The notes: generated by a model from the sequence alone, not told the origin. Shown: positions 26,249-35,822, counted from the first letter of the stretch. The stretch is 64,000 bases of DNA from Kaistia granuli DSM 23481 (GCF_000380505.1 NZ_AQYH01000006.1:434001-498000); one strand, 5' to 3'. A program made the numbers and translations.

Positions 26249-27529
26249 ATGAGCGACAGCGCCGCCGCTGCTGAAGGCTTGGACATCGAGGCGATCCGCC
26301 GTGAATTTCCGGCGATCGCCGACCGGGCCGACGCGCCCGTCTTCTTCGACAATCCGGCGGGAACGCAGGTGCCGCGCCGGGTGATCGCCCGCATGATGCA
26401 GGCGCTCGTCGACGACAACGCCAATCTCGGCGGCTATTTCGACACGTCGCTCCGCGCCGGCGCCAACGCCCAGGAAGCGCACAAGGCGATGGCTGATCTC
26501 TTCAACGCGTCCGACTGGCGCGAGGTCGTGTTCGGCCAGAACATGACGACCCTGACCTTCGCGATCTCGCGCGCCATCGGCCGCGATCTCTTGCCCGGCG
26601 ACGAGATCCTGCTCACCCGCATGGACCACGACGCCAATGTCGCGCCCTGGCTGATGCTCGCCGAGGACATGGGCCTGGTCGTGCGCTGGATCGATTTCGA
26701 TCCCGAAAGCTTCGAGTTCGACCTGACGCAGCTCGACAGTGTGATCACCGACCGGCTCAGGGTGGCGGCGATCGGCTATGCCTCGAACGTCACCGGCACG
26801 ATCCACGACGTGAAGACGATCGCGCGGGCGGCGAAATCGGTCGGCGCGCTGGTCTATGTCGACGCGGTGCAGTTCGCCCCGCACGGCGTCATCGACGTGC
26901 AGGAGATCGGCTGCGATCTCCTCGTCTGCTCGGCCTACAAGTTCTACGGCCCGCATCACGGGGTGCTCTGGGGCCGGCGCGAGGTGCTCGATAGACTCGA
27001 AGCCTACAAAGTCCGCGCCGCCTCCAACACGCCGCCTGGCAAGTTCGAGACCGGCACCACCAACCGCGAGTCGCTCGCCGGCGTGCGCGGCGCAATCGAG
27101 CATTTCGAATGGATCGGCACCACCTTCGGCGGCGCGTCGGATCAGTCGACGCGGCGCCAGCGCTTCGTCGCCGGCATGCACGCCGTCGACGCGCATGAGC
27201 GCGTCCTGACGGCGAGGCTGATCGAAGGGCTGCAATCCTTCCCGAAACTGAAAATCCAGGGCCTGACAGAGAAGCAGACGCTGGCGCGGCGCGTTCCCAC
27301 CGTCTCCTTCACCTATGCAGGGACCGACCCGGCCGAGATCTGCAAGGCGATGGCGGCGAGGAACATCTCGCTCTGGCACGGCCACAACTACGGCATCGAA
27401 CCAACCACCCGCCTCGGCCTGATCGACAAGGGCGGCGTCGTCCGCGTCGGCCTCGCGCAATACAACACAACGGAAGAGGTCGACCGGTTCATCTCCAGCT
27501 TCGGCGAGTGGACGACGGTCGCGGGGTGA
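26249..27529 (+). CDS. Class V PLP enzyme, cysteine desulfurase-like (VC1184 family)
   Basis: 426 residues. FDNPAGTQVPRRVI, MTTLTFAISRAIGRDL, RMDHDANVAPW and CSAYKFYGPHHG (internal Lys) are typical of the desulfurase-like family of which VC1184 is the reference. The function of that family is unknown; it lacks partner Suf/Isc genes here. GGGAGGAAG precedes the ATG. It follows the cyclase by 42 bases and ends the operon. Confidence 0.85.
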   Translation: MSDSAAAAEGLDIEAIRREFPAIADRADAPVFFDNPAGTQVPRRVIARMMQALVDDNANLGGYFDTSLRAGANAQEAHKAMADLFNASDWREVVFGQNMTTLTFAISRAIGRDLLPGDEILLTRMDHDANVAPWLMLAEDMGLVVRWIDFDPESFEFDLTQLDSVITDRLRVAAIGYASNVTGTIHDVKTIARAAKSVGALVYVDAVQFAPHGVIDVQEIGCDLLVCSAYKFYGPHHGVLWGRREVLDRLEAYKVRAASNTPPGKFETGTTNRESLAGVRGAIEHFEWIGTTFGGASDQSTRRQRFVAGMHAVDAHERVLTARLIEGLQSFPKLKIQGLTEKQTLARRVPTVSFTYAGTDPAEICKAMAARNISLWHGHNYGIEPTTRLGLIDKGGVVRVGLAQYNTTEEVDRFISSFGEWTTVAG

Positions 27530-27792
27530 AGCGCTGAGCGTTCACCTCGCCCTGAGGCCTTTGCAGAACTCCGAGATCCCCATGCAGGCTGCGTCCCGTA
27601 GGCAAGGCACCGTCGCCCCGGCGAAGGCCGGGGCCCATGAACACCGGCGAGGAAAGCTTGGCTTAGCCTATCGACCATAGGCATACGCGTCTGGATCCCG
27701 GCCTTCGCCGGGATGACGGCGAGCGTGGAGCAACGGCCGGAGCAAGACCTCCCCTCACCTCTCCCTAAAGAGAGGTGAAAGCCGATCTCCCC
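27530..27792. repeat. Intergenic region with palindromic repeat elements
   Basis: 263 bases between convergent genes. It holds two copies, in opposite orientation, of the widespread alphaproteobacterial palindrome: GCCCCGGCGAAGGCCGGGGC at 27615-27634 and TGGATCCCGGCCTTCGCCGGG at 27692-27712, continuing to ATGAC. A separate hairpin lies at 27755-27778. No gene is supported here. Confidence 0.85.
27755..27778. terminator. Hairpin TCACCTCTC / GAGAGGTGA
   Basis: A perfect 9-bp stem with a 6-base loop (CCTAAA) between the convergent class V enzyme and YhaN genes. T/A-rich flanks are weak, so termination is likely but not certain; similar sequences also occur as dispersed repeats in this group. 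Confidence 0.55.
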
Positions 27793-30700
27793 TTACAGCT
27801 CAATCACGGCCGCCTCTTCGCCGAGCACGGCGACAGCGCGGTCGGCGACATGGGCGTGGTGGGTGAAGACGATCACCTGCGTGAACGCGCCGAGTTCCGC
27901 CAGAAGGCGGAAGCCCGCCTCGGTGCGCGCCTCGTCGAAGGTGATGAACAGATCGTCGGCGATGAAGGGCAAGGGCGAGGCGCGGCGCGCATGCTCCTCG
28001 ATCGCGGCGATGCGCAGCGCCAGGAACAGCTGGTCGCCCGTCCCTTCCGAGAGCGCATCCGGGCTGAACAGCCTTCCCTCGCGCAGGGCGGCGAGGCGGG
28101 GCGGATCCTGGTCGTAGTCGATGCCGATGCCGCTCCAGCGGCCGCCGGTCAGCGTCGCGAAGGCGCGCGAGGCGCGCTCGACGATGGGGTTCTGGTGTTC
28201 GGAGCGATAGCGCTCGATCGCCGCCGAAAGCAGCCGCGCCGCGACATGGTCGCGGCTGAAGCGCTCGACCGCCTCGGCGATCTCGGCGACCGCGTCCTGC
28301 TCGTCCTGGGCGGCGGCAGCAGCGCCGTCGCGGCGGTCCAGCGCGGCGAGCGCCGCCTTGGCGCGCGTATCCTGCTCGATCGCCGCGTCGCGCTCGCCTC
28401 GCGCATCGGTATGCGCGGCCTCGAATTCGGCGGCGGCCAGCGCCAGCGCATCATCGTCGCGGCCGTCGATCGCCGCGCGGATCTCATCCTCGCCGCGTGA
28501 CCCGCGCACGCCGTCGAGACGTTCCCGCGCTTCGGCGAGCCGGGCGTCGCAGATGGCGGCCTGGTCGAGATGATCGAGCAGAGCCGGCAACGCCGACGGG
28601 TCCTCGCACTGCGCCATAGCCAGAAGGTCGGCGACCGACGCCTCCGCCCGCAGCAGGCCCTCTTTCGCCGCCGCCATGGCGGCCTGCCGCAGCGCCAGCG
28701 CCTCGCCGGCGGCATCGGCCTTCGAACGCGCCTGTCGCGCCTGGTCCAGCCGGGCGCGCAAGCGTCTGGCCGCGACGAAGGCATCGCCGTCGGAGCCGGT
28801 GTCGCCGGCATCCGCCAGCAGCTCGCCGACACGCGTGGCGAACAGCGCCTCATCCCGCTCGATCCCGGCAACGCGCCGTTCCGCCGTGCCGAGCTCGCCC
28901 GAGAGCCGGGATGCCTCGCGCCAGAGATCGATCGCCGCGCGCGCTTCTTCGGCCAGTGCGCCGGAACGGATGGCGAGGCGCGGAAAGATCTCGCCCGCCT
29001 CGGCCGAGAGGGCTTCCGCCTCGGCCGCGCCGTCGCGCTCCCGCAGCGCCAGATCGGCCTTGCCCTGTTCGATCTGCTTCAGATCGCGCTCGTGATCACG
29101 TGCCTCGAGGAAACGGGCCTCGGTGGCGGCGATGGCGTCGCGAAGATCGGCCATGCGCAGCGGCGCGCCGCCAAGCGGCGGCAGGCCGAGCTCTTGCCGC
29201 AGCCGCTCGGTCTCGACCCGCTCGATCTGCACCGCCTCGCGCTGGGCAGCGCCTTGTGCCGCCTCATGCAGGATGGCGTCGCGGGCCTGGCGGATGGCAT
29301 CTGCTTCGCGCAGGAAAGCGACGGCGCGCTCGTCGGGCTTGGGCGCCGGCGCGTGGGAAACCCAGAGCGCCGTCCAATCCGCCTCGAGCGCCTCGCGCCG
29401 CGCCCGCGCCTCGTCGAGGCGCCTGCCGCTGGTCTCGATCCGCACCGCGAGATCGGCGAGATCGCGCCGGGTCTGGGCCAGCTCGGCGAGACGCTGGGTC
29501 TCGACCTGCCGCTCGTCCGCCAACTGGTCGGCGGCGAGGAGCCCCCAGTCGATTGCCTGGGCGAGCGCCGGATCGGCCTCCGCCCGCTGCCGTTCGCCGA
29601 GCGCCAGCGGTCGCAGGGCGGACCAGGCCGCGTCGCGCTCGCGCCGCGCGGCGGCGATGGCGTCGTCGGTCGGCGCCGGGCGCCCCGACAGCAGCGAGGC
29701 CAGCCGCGCCTCCGCCTGTCCGCGCTGTTCCTCCAGCGTGGCGAATGCTTCGCGCTGGCGGTCCAGCAAGTCGGCCGCCGCCTTCAGCTCCCGTAGTGCC
29801 GCCTCGACCACGCCGAGCGCCGGCAGCGGCAGCGCGGCCAGCGCCTCGGCGTCAGCGATGCCGTGTCCAAGACGGGTGACCCGTTCGCCCAATTGCAGGC
29901 GCTGCGCCTGCAGCCGGTGATCGAGCGATCGCAACGCCCGCTCGCGTTCCTCGGCGCCATCGAGCTGCGCCAGCCGGCGCTGCAGCGGCAGCGGATCGGC
30001 GACATGGCCGAGTTGCGCCCGCGCCGCCTCGGCCGCGCGCCGATCGGCGGCCTGCCGGGCGCGGTCGCGGGCCAGCGCCTCACTGCGCACAGCCGCCGCG
30101 CGCATGCGGTCGACGAGCGCCTCGGACCGCGCCAGCAACGGCATGTCGGGCAACCGGCCACGCAGGCTATCGACATCGGCGAGCCCCAACGCCAGCGCGA
30201 TGCGCTCCAGGCCGGCATGCGCTTCCGATGCCTCGGCGCGCCGGTTGGGCAGGCTCAGAAGCTCCTTCTCGACTGCCGCGCGCTCGCCATCCGCGCTTTC
30301 GATCCGTTCCGCAAAAGCAAGGATCGCGTCGTCGACGGCGATCGACCGCAGCGCGGCGAGCGCTCCGGCCTCTTCCTCACCGGCCCGTTGCGCGGCCGCC
30401 TGCGCCTTTTCCAGCGCCGAGAGCAGGCCTCGTGCCCGGGCCACGAAGCCGGCCGGCACGACAGGAAGCGTGCCCAGCTCGGCGCGAGCCCGCGTCTGCG
30501 CGTCGAGAATGCGCAATTCCTTGGCGCCGTGCACCAGCGCGCGGGCGCGCGCTAAGGCCATGTCGGCGGCGCGTTCCGTCGCTTCCGCCGCGCGCCGCGC
30601 CTCGGCCGCCCGCTCGGCCTCGTCGCGCAGCTTCTTGACCTCGTCGACCCGCAATTCCTGGTCGCGGATGGCGCGCTGCGCCTGCGCCCGCTTGTCGACG

Positions 30701-31260
30701 GCGACATGGAAGGCGTGGCTCGACGTCTTGCGCGCCGGATTGAAGATCTTGGCGGCGCTCTCCTGGAAGCGATCGCGCAGCGCGGCGACATGGCCGAGCC
30801 CGGGGGCCGCCGCCAGCAGCGTCTCCGCCAGGTCGCCGCCGCCGGCGAGCAGCTTTTCGCCGCCCTCGCGCAGGCGTCTCTGGTTAAGCCCGAAAATGTC
30901 GAGAAAAGCCTGGCGGTCATGCGCGCCGAGGAAAGGCGCCAGCGCATCGTCATGGAGCGGTGTGTTGCTCTCCGCGTCGACCAATGCCGCGTTCAGGCGC
31001 TTCAAGCGGGCGAAGGAGAGCGAGCGACCATCCGGCGCCTCGACCGTCGCGGCGAGCCGCATCGACTTGTAATCATGCAGGAAATTGTAGCGTGAAGTTC
31101 GTTCGATGCCGTAGAGCGCGTCGGCGACGGCGGCGAGCGCCGTCGTCTTGCCGGCCTCGTTGGCGCCGACGATGACGGTGACGCGCGCCTTCGGATCGAA
31201 ATCGAGCACGCGGTCGGTGAAGCGGCCATAGCGTTCGAGGCCAAGGGAACGAAGTTTCAT
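27793..31260 (-). CDS. yhaN: YhaN-type AAA ATPase (SbcC/Rad50-like DNA repair protein)
   Basis: 1155 residues. Walker A VGANEAGKTT at residues 31-40 follows the MKLRSLGLERYGRFT opening. The centre (about 160-950) is long helical coiled coil rich in Ala, Arg and Glu. The C-terminal end has the signature LSEGTGDQLFLALRIAAIEEH, Walker B PLPFIADDLFITFDEAR and a switch His in VFTHHAHVAD. Start ATG at 31260 overlaps the YhaO stop (ATGA). With YhaO it forms an SbcCD-like nuclease complex that works on broken DNA. Confidence 0.92.
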   Translation of the reverse strand: MKLRSLGLERYGRFTDRVLDFDPKARVTVIVGANEAGKTTALAAVADALYGIERTSRYNFLHDYKSMRLAATVEAPDGRSLSFARLKRLNAALVDAESNTPLHDDALAPFLGAHDRQAFLDIFGLNQRRLREGGEKLLAGGGDLAETLLAAAPGLGHVAALRDRFQESAAKIFNPARKTSSHAFHVAVDKRAQAQRAIRDQELRVDEVKKLRDEAERAAEARRAAEATERAADMALARARALVHGAKELRILDAQTRARAELGTLPVVPAGFVARARGLLSALEKAQAAAQRAGEEEAGALAALRSIAVDDAILAFAERIESADGERAAVEKELLSLPNRRAEASEAHAGLERIALALGLADVDSLRGRLPDMPLLARSEALVDRMRAAAVRSEALARDRARQAADRRAAEAARAQLGHVADPLPLQRRLAQLDGAEERERALRSLDHRLQAQRLQLGERVTRLGHGIADAEALAALPLPALGVVEAALRELKAAADLLDRQREAFATLEEQRGQAEARLASLLSGRPAPTDDAIAAARRERDAAWSALRPLALGERQRAEADPALAQAIDWGLLAADQLADERQVETQRLAELAQTRRDLADLAVRIETSGRRLDEARARREALEADWTALWVSHAPAPKPDERAVAFLREADAIRQARDAILHEAAQGAAQREAVQIERVETERLRQELGLPPLGGAPLRMADLRDAIAATEARFLEARDHERDLKQIEQGKADLALRERDGAAEAEALSAEAGEIFPRLAIRSGALAEEARAAIDLWREASRLSGELGTAERRVAGIERDEALFATRVGELLADAGDTGSDGDAFVAARRLRARLDQARQARSKADAAGEALALRQAAMAAAKEGLLRAEASVADLLAMAQCEDPSALPALLDHLDQAAICDARLAEARERLDGVRGSRGEDEIRAAIDGRDDDALALAAAEFEAAHTDARGERDAAIEQDTRAKAALAALDRRDGAAAAAQDEQDAVAEIAEAVERFSRDHVAARLLSAAIERYRSEHQNPIVERASRAFATLTGGRWSGIGIDYDQDPPRLAALREGRLFSPDALSEGTGDQLFLALRIAAIEEHARRASPLPFIADDLFITFDEARTEAGFRLLAELGAFTQVIVFTHHAHVADRAVAVLGEEAAVIEL

Positions 31261-32519
31261 CGCGCGCCCTCCGGTTCGCTGCCGACATGGCCGAGCGCAG
31301 CCAGGATCGCCTCGGTCGCTGTCTCGATGGCGGCCTCCGCCAGCGCCTCGGCGTCGCCGCCTTGTCCCTCCAGCTGCGCCAGCGCGTCGCCGGGCGTGCG
31401 GGTCCGCATCTCGCCGAGCGTGCGGGCGATATCGGCGCGGAAGGCGGGATCGGCCGCGACATCGGCGAGGATGGCATCGAAGCCGAGCAGCGCCGACAGC
31501 CGCGCCTCGCCGCGCGGTGAAACCGTCTTGTCGCGCACCTTCTCGATCAGGATGTCGGAACCGGCCTCCCAGGCCAGCGCCTGCATCTCTTCGCGCACCT
31601 GCTCGGCCTGCACCGAGAGATAGTCGTGCAGCACCGTCTCGCCGGTGAGCGTCAGGCGCAGCGCCAGCGGCCGCCCCTCCGCCGCGTCCCGCGTCGCGGC
31701 GATGACGCGCCGCGCCTCGGCGAAAAGGGTGGTCGGGTCGGTCATGCCGGCCGTGTCGATCTCGACCGCCTCGAAGCGCGCCGCGTCCAGCGTCAGCGCC
31801 TCGAGGCTGGTGATCCGCCCGTCGGTGACGGTGACGAGCGTGGCGCCCTTCGGTCCCGTCTCGCGCGCGTGCCGCCCCTGCAGGTTGCCGGGGAAGACGA
31901 TCGCCGGCTCGTCCGAGACGATCTCGCGCTTGTGGATGTGGCCGAGCGCCCAATAGTCATAGCCAGCGACCCGCAGATCCTCGACCGAACAGGGGGCATA
32001 GACGTCATGACCGTCGCGGCCGGTCAGCGAGGTGTGCAGCACGCCGATGTTGAAATAGCCGGGCTTCGCCGCCGGATAGGTCAGCGCGACATTGTCCGGC
32101 ACGTGGCGATTGGCGAAGCCGCGCCCATGCAGCGCCACCCGGAGCGGCTCGATCGTCTCGGTCTGGACGGAGCGGACCGAGAAGCTGAACACGTTGGGCG
32201 GCAGGGTCAGGGTCTTGCTGATCAGCGACTCGGCGTCGTGATTGCCGCGGATCAGGAAGACGCGGATGTCCTCGCGCGCCAGCCGGCCCATCTGGCGGAT
32301 GAAGAACTGCCCGGTCGCATAGTCCTTCCAGTCGCCGTCATAGACATCGCCGGCGATGACGAGGAAGTCGACCCTGGCGTCGATCGCCGCCGTGACGAGA
32401 TTTTCCAGCGCGCGCCGCGAGGCTTCGAGAAACACGCCGGCCAGTTCGCCGCGCCGGGCCAGTCCGCGCAGCGGACTGTCGAGATGGATGTCGGCGGCAT
32501 GAATGAAACGAAACGACAT
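31257..32519 (-). CDS. yhaO: YhaO-type metallophosphoesterase (SbcD/Mre11-like nuclease)
   Basis: 420 residues. Calcineurin-like metal motifs are in order: HAADIHLDSPL, IAGDVYDG, RGNHDAES, and ALGHIHKREI. Length fits YhaO (exonuclease partner of YhaN). ATG at 32519 was chosen because the protein family begins near MSFRFIHAADIHLDSP; upstream in-frame starts add an unrelated Arg-rich stretch. It is the first gene of the two-gene leftward unit. Confidence 0.92.
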   Translation of the reverse strand: MSFRFIHAADIHLDSPLRGLARRGELAGVFLEASRRALENLVTAAIDARVDFLVIAGDVYDGDWKDYATGQFFIRQMGRLAREDIRVFLIRGNHDAESLISKTLTLPPNVFSFSVRSVQTETIEPLRVALHGRGFANRHVPDNVALTYPAAKPGYFNIGVLHTSLTGRDGHDVYAPCSVEDLRVAGYDYWALGHIHKREIVSDEPAIVFPGNLQGRHARETGPKGATLVTVTDGRITSLEALTLDAARFEAVEIDTAGMTDPTTLFAEARRVIAATRDAAEGRPLALRLTLTGETVLHDYLSVQAEQVREEMQALAWEAGSDILIEKVRDKTVSPRGEARLSALLGFDAILADVAADPAFRADIARTLGEMRTRTPGDALAQLEGQGGDAEALAEAAIETATEAILAALGHVGSEPEGAR

Positions 32520-33021
32520 GGATCCCCGTGGCCTGTCCCGCCGCCCCGCGACGCTGCGGGGCATCCCGCGCCGGCCGATCGGCCTGTCCTGCAACCGACC
32601 AAAACGACTCAGTCGCACCGGCTTGCTTGCCGCGCAATCTTACCGTCTCCACCATCCCCTGTCGCCATCCGGCAGGGTCGCAGCCGCTCTTCGCTCTCGG
32701 CGAAGCCATGACGGAGACACACCGGCCGGTGCCGCAGCAGCGGCCATCGCCTGGATGCGACCTCGATCACGCCCGCTGCCACTTCGCCCCTGCCCATACC
32801 TCCACCGGTTCGCTTTGCCTTCCACCCCCAGCTCTGTTTCTACCGCCGCCGGCCGGCACGCTTGCTTGCTCCAGCGGAAAACCGCGCATCGAAAAAACTC
32901 GAGTTGACTACCATGGTAGCCTACACTTAGATGCGAGCCGGCTTGCGGACGAGCGGGCCGGAGGGGCGCGAACGGCCGATGGCAGGCGCCGAATGCAATT
33001 CGCAGATGCGGGATGGATTGA
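32520..33021. promoter_or_regulatory. Intergenic promoter region between YhaO and uxuA
   Basis: 502 bases. I see no convincing gene: open frames here have Arg/Pro-rich shadow-like translations. It must hold the leftward YhaO promoter and the rightward uxuA promoter with its operator (32904-32919). Confidence 0.6.
32904..32919. promoter_or_regulatory. Operator TTGACTACCATGGTAG upstream of uxuA
   Basis: The core CTACCATGGTAG (32908-32919) is a perfect 12-base palindrome. The same 16 bases recur at 35823. The TTGACT part matches a -35 hexamer, so a repressor bound here would block polymerase. It lies 102 bases before uxuA. The GntR protein at 40988 is the likely binder. Confidence 0.75.
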
Positions 33022-34227
33022 ATGGAACAGACCTGGCGCTGGTTCGGACCGAAGGATGCCGCCACGCTTGCCCATGCTCGCCAAGCGGGGGCGACCGGCA
33101 TCGTCACCGCCCTGCATGACATTCCCTATGGCGAAGTCTGGCCGCTGGAGGCGATCCTCGAGCGCAAGGCGATCATCGAGGCGGACAAGTCGCTCGGGCT
33201 GCGCTGGAGCGTCGTCGAAAGCGTTCCGATGCATGACGACATCAAGCTCGGCCGCGGCGATCTCAACCGGCTCTACGAGAATTTCCGCCAGACGCTGCGC
33301 AATCTCGGTCAGGCCGGCATCCGCACCGTCTGCTACAATTTCATGACCCTGCTCGACTGGACGCGCACCGATCTCGCCGTGCCGCTGCCCGGCGGCGCGC
33401 GCGCGCTGAAGTGCAACATGCACGAGGTCGCCGCCTTCGATTGCCACGTGCTGCAGCGGCCGGGCGCCGAGCGCGACTACAGCCAGGACGTGCTGCAGCG
33501 GGCGAGCGAGTGGATGGACACCACGCCGGCCGCGGCGAAGACGCAGCTGCTCGCCAACATCATGGCCGGCCTCCCCGGCGCCTTCAAACGTTACGACGTC
33601 GAGGAGCTGCGCGGCGTTCTCGCCGAGCAGGCCGAGATGAACCATCCCAGGCTGCGCGCCAATCTCGTGCAGTTCCTGCAAGCCGTCCTGCCGGCGGCCG
33701 AAGAAGCGGGCGTGGTGATGTCGATCCACCCGGACGACCCGCCGCGCGACATCATGGGCCTGTCGCGCATCGTCAAGAACGCCGACGACATCGCCTTCAT
33801 CCTGGAGAGCGTGCCGTCGCCGTCCAGCGGATTGACGCTCTGCTCCGGCGCGCTCGGCGCCAATCCCGACAACGACGTTCCGGCCATCGCCAAGCGCTTC
33901 GCTGACAAGATCTTCTTCACGCATCTGCGCAACGTGACGAAGGAGCCGGACGGCTCGTTCATGGAAGCCGACCATCTCGGCGGCGACGTCGACATGGTGG
34001 CGGTGATAAGCGTCCTCATGGAAGAGGAGCAGCGCCGGCGCGCCGAAGGCCTGCCGAACGCCCTCCTCCCGTTCCGGCCCGACCATGGCCACGACCTGAT
34101 CGACGACGTGACGCGCCCGACCCATCCCGGCTATCCGGTGATCGGTCGCCTGCGCGGCCTGGCGGAGCTACGCGGCGTCATGACCACGCTCGCGCATCAG
34201 CGCGGCTACAAGCTGGCCCTGCAATGA
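33022..34227 (+). CDS. uxuA: Mannonate dehydratase
   Basis: 401 residues, the usual size of UxuA. MEQTWRWFGPKDAATL, TGIVTALHDIPYGEVWP, CYNFMTLLDWTRTD, MSIHPDDPP, CSGALGANPDND and LLPFRPDHGHDL are strong family landmarks, including the metal-binding His and Cys region. It dehydrates D-mannonate to 2-keto-3-deoxy-D-gluconate. The stop overlaps the kdgK start by four bases. No glucuronate isomerase gene is in the window, so mannonate or fructuronate may be the imported compound, or the isomerase lies elsewhere. Confidence 0.95.
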   Translation: MEQTWRWFGPKDAATLAHARQAGATGIVTALHDIPYGEVWPLEAILERKAIIEADKSLGLRWSVVESVPMHDDIKLGRGDLNRLYENFRQTLRNLGQAGIRTVCYNFMTLLDWTRTDLAVPLPGGARALKCNMHEVAAFDCHVLQRPGAERDYSQDVLQRASEWMDTTPAAAKTQLLANIMAGLPGAFKRYDVEELRGVLAEQAEMNHPRLRANLVQFLQAVLPAAEEAGVVMSIHPDDPPRDIMGLSRIVKNADDIAFILESVPSPSSGLTLCSGALGANPDNDVPAIAKRFADKIFFTHLRNVTKEPDGSFMEADHLGGDVDMVAVISVLMEEEQRRRAEGLPNALLPFRPDHGHDLIDDVTRPTHPGYPVIGRLRGLAELRGVMTTLAHQRGYKLALQ

Positions 34228-35138
34228 GCCGAGCGCCCCGCATCCTGTGCGTCGGCGCGCTGACGCAGGATACGATCTTCCGCCTGGAGCAGCTGCCGCG
34301 CGGAGCGGGCAAGTTCATCCCGGCCGAGGCGGTGCAGAACGCTGCCGGCATGGCGTCGAGCGCCGCCACCGCCGCGCGCCGCCAGGGCGCGGTGGTCTCG
34401 CTCTGGGCCAGCGTCGGCGACGACATGCTGGGCACGGAGCTGACCGCCGAACTCACCGCCGAGGGCATCGACTGCTCGGGCGTGCGCCGCGTCGCCGGCG
34501 CCCGCTCGGCGATCGCCACCATCCTCGTCGATGCGGCGGGCGAGCGGATGATCGTGCCATTCTACGATCCACGCGCCACGACGCCGCCGGATGCCCTGCC
34601 CTTCGATCTCTCCGGCTTCGACGCGGTGCTGACCGACGTGCGCTGGCCGGGCGCGGCCGCGCTGGCGCTCCAGGGCGCCAAGAAGGCCGGCATCCCCGCC
34701 ATCCTCGACATCGACGTCGCGGCGCGGCCGATCCTGGAGGATCTTCTGCCGCACGCCACCCACATCGTCGCCTCGGAGCCGGCGGCGGCGATCCTCTGCG
34801 GCGAGGTCGCCGTCGAGGAAGCGGTGTCGATGCTGCACGCCCGCACCGGCGTCTTTGTCGCCATCACCGCGGGCGGCGCCGGAACCTATTGGCGCGACGA
34901 GGCGACGGGCGCGATCCGCCACACGCCGGCGCCGAAGATCACCCCAGTCGACACGCTCGCCGCCGGCGACGTCTTCCACGGCAGCTTCGCCGTCGGCCTG
35001 GCCGAGGGCTGGGACATGGAGCGGACGATCCGCTTCGCCTCGGCCGCCGCCGCGCTCAAATGCCTGAAGTTCGGCGGCCGCCTCGGCGCGCCCACCCGCA
35101 CCGAGACAACAGCCATGCTGGAAGGACAACCGGTCTGA
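34224..35138 (+). CDS. kdgK: 2-keto-3-deoxygluconate kinase (PfkB family)
   Basis: 304 residues. PfkB motifs: NAAGMASSAATAARRQGA near the N-terminus and DTLAAGDVFHGSFAVG near the C-terminus, with the catalytic Asp in AAGD. Position between mannonate dehydratase and KDPG aldolase makes the substrate 2-keto-3-deoxygluconate, phosphorylated to KDPG. Sequence alone would only give a sugar kinase. Confidence 0.9.
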   Translation: MSRAPRILCVGALTQDTIFRLEQLPRGAGKFIPAEAVQNAAGMASSAATAARRQGAVVSLWASVGDDMLGTELTAELTAEGIDCSGVRRVAGARSAIATILVDAAGERMIVPFYDPRATTPPDALPFDLSGFDAVLTDVRWPGAAALALQGAKKAGIPAILDIDVAARPILEDLLPHATHIVASEPAAAILCGEVAVEEAVSMLHARTGVFVAITAGGAGTYWRDEATGAIRHTPAPKITPVDTLAAGDVFHGSFAVGLAEGWDMERTIRFASAAAALKCLKFGGRLGAPTRTETTAMLEGQPV

Positions 35139-35764
35139 TGACGAACCCGCTCGAACCCAGATTGCGCCGGGCCGCGATCGTGCCGATCGTGCAGCCGCGC
35201 TCCGTCGATTTCGTGCTCTCCCTCGCCGAACAGCTTGCCGAGGGCGGCGCGGAGGCGATCGAGATCGTCATGCGCAGCGACGCCGCGCTGTCAGCACTCG
35301 AGGCCTGTCGCCAGCGCTTCCCCGAGTTGCTGGTCGGCGCCGGCACGATCCTGACGTCGGCCCACTATGACGCTGCCGTCAACGCCGGCGCGCAGTTCGG
35401 CATCAGCCCCGGCTTCGCGCCCGACGTCTGCGCTCATGCGCAAAAGGGGCCGATCCCGCTGGTGCCCGGCGTCCAGACGGCGAGCGAGGTGATGGCGGCG
35501 CAGGCGGCTGGGTTCAGCCTCCAGAAATTCTACCCGGCCGAGCCGGCCGGCGGCACGGTGGTGCTGGCCGATTTCGCCAGCATCTTCACGTCGGTCAGCT
35601 TCATGCCGAGCGGCAAGATCCAGCAGTCCCATCTCGCCGGCTACGGCAAGCTCCGCAACATCACCTCGGTCGGCGGCTCGTGGATGTATGCCGACGGCTC
35701 GGCCGAGACCATCCGCGACCGCATGGCCGCATCGCTTGCCGCGATCCGCGCGGCGCGCGGCTGA
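35138..35764 (+). CDS. eda: KDPG aldolase
   Basis: 208 residues. AIVPIVQ opens the barrel, EIVMRS corresponds to the EVTLRT strand with the catalytic Glu, GAGTILTS is the phosphate/substrate loop, GISPGF follows, and LQKFYPAE carries the Schiff-base Lys. It splits KDPG into pyruvate and glyceraldehyde 3-phosphate. The start overlaps the kdgK stop by one base (TGATG). A hairpin follows at 35774. Confidence 0.93.
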   Translation: MTNPLEPRLRRAAIVPIVQPRSVDFVLSLAEQLAEGGAEAIEIVMRSDAALSALEACRQRFPELLVGAGTILTSAHYDAAVNAGAQFGISPGFAPDVCAHAQKGPIPLVPGVQTASEVMAAQAAGFSLQKFYPAEPAGGTVVLADFASIFTSVSFMPSGKIQQSHLAGYGKLRNITSVGGSWMYADGSAETIRDRMAASLAAIRAARG

Positions 35765-35773
35765 ATTGCTCCG

Positions 35774-35799
35774 GGTCGGCCTGGCACGTCAGGCCGGCC
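35774..35799 (+). terminator. Hairpin after eda
   Basis: GGTCGGCCTG and CAGGCCGGCC form a 10-bp stem (one G-T pair) with loop GCACGT, 9 bases after the eda stop. No T run follows. With the operator and fresh start at 35823 it marks the end of the first uxu transcription unit. Confidence 0.6.
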
Positions 35800-35822
35800 T
35801 CGCACTACCGAAAACCGATCAT

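Noticed and set aside
28570-29796. Long rightward open frames opposite YhaN
   Set aside because: The YhaN frame continues through the coiled coil to a correct Walker B and switch His; the antisense frames have no motif.
32528-33346. A rightward open frame covering the intergenic region and the start of uxuA
   Set aside because: It runs out of frame over uxuA and through the operator, with no ribosome site or domain.
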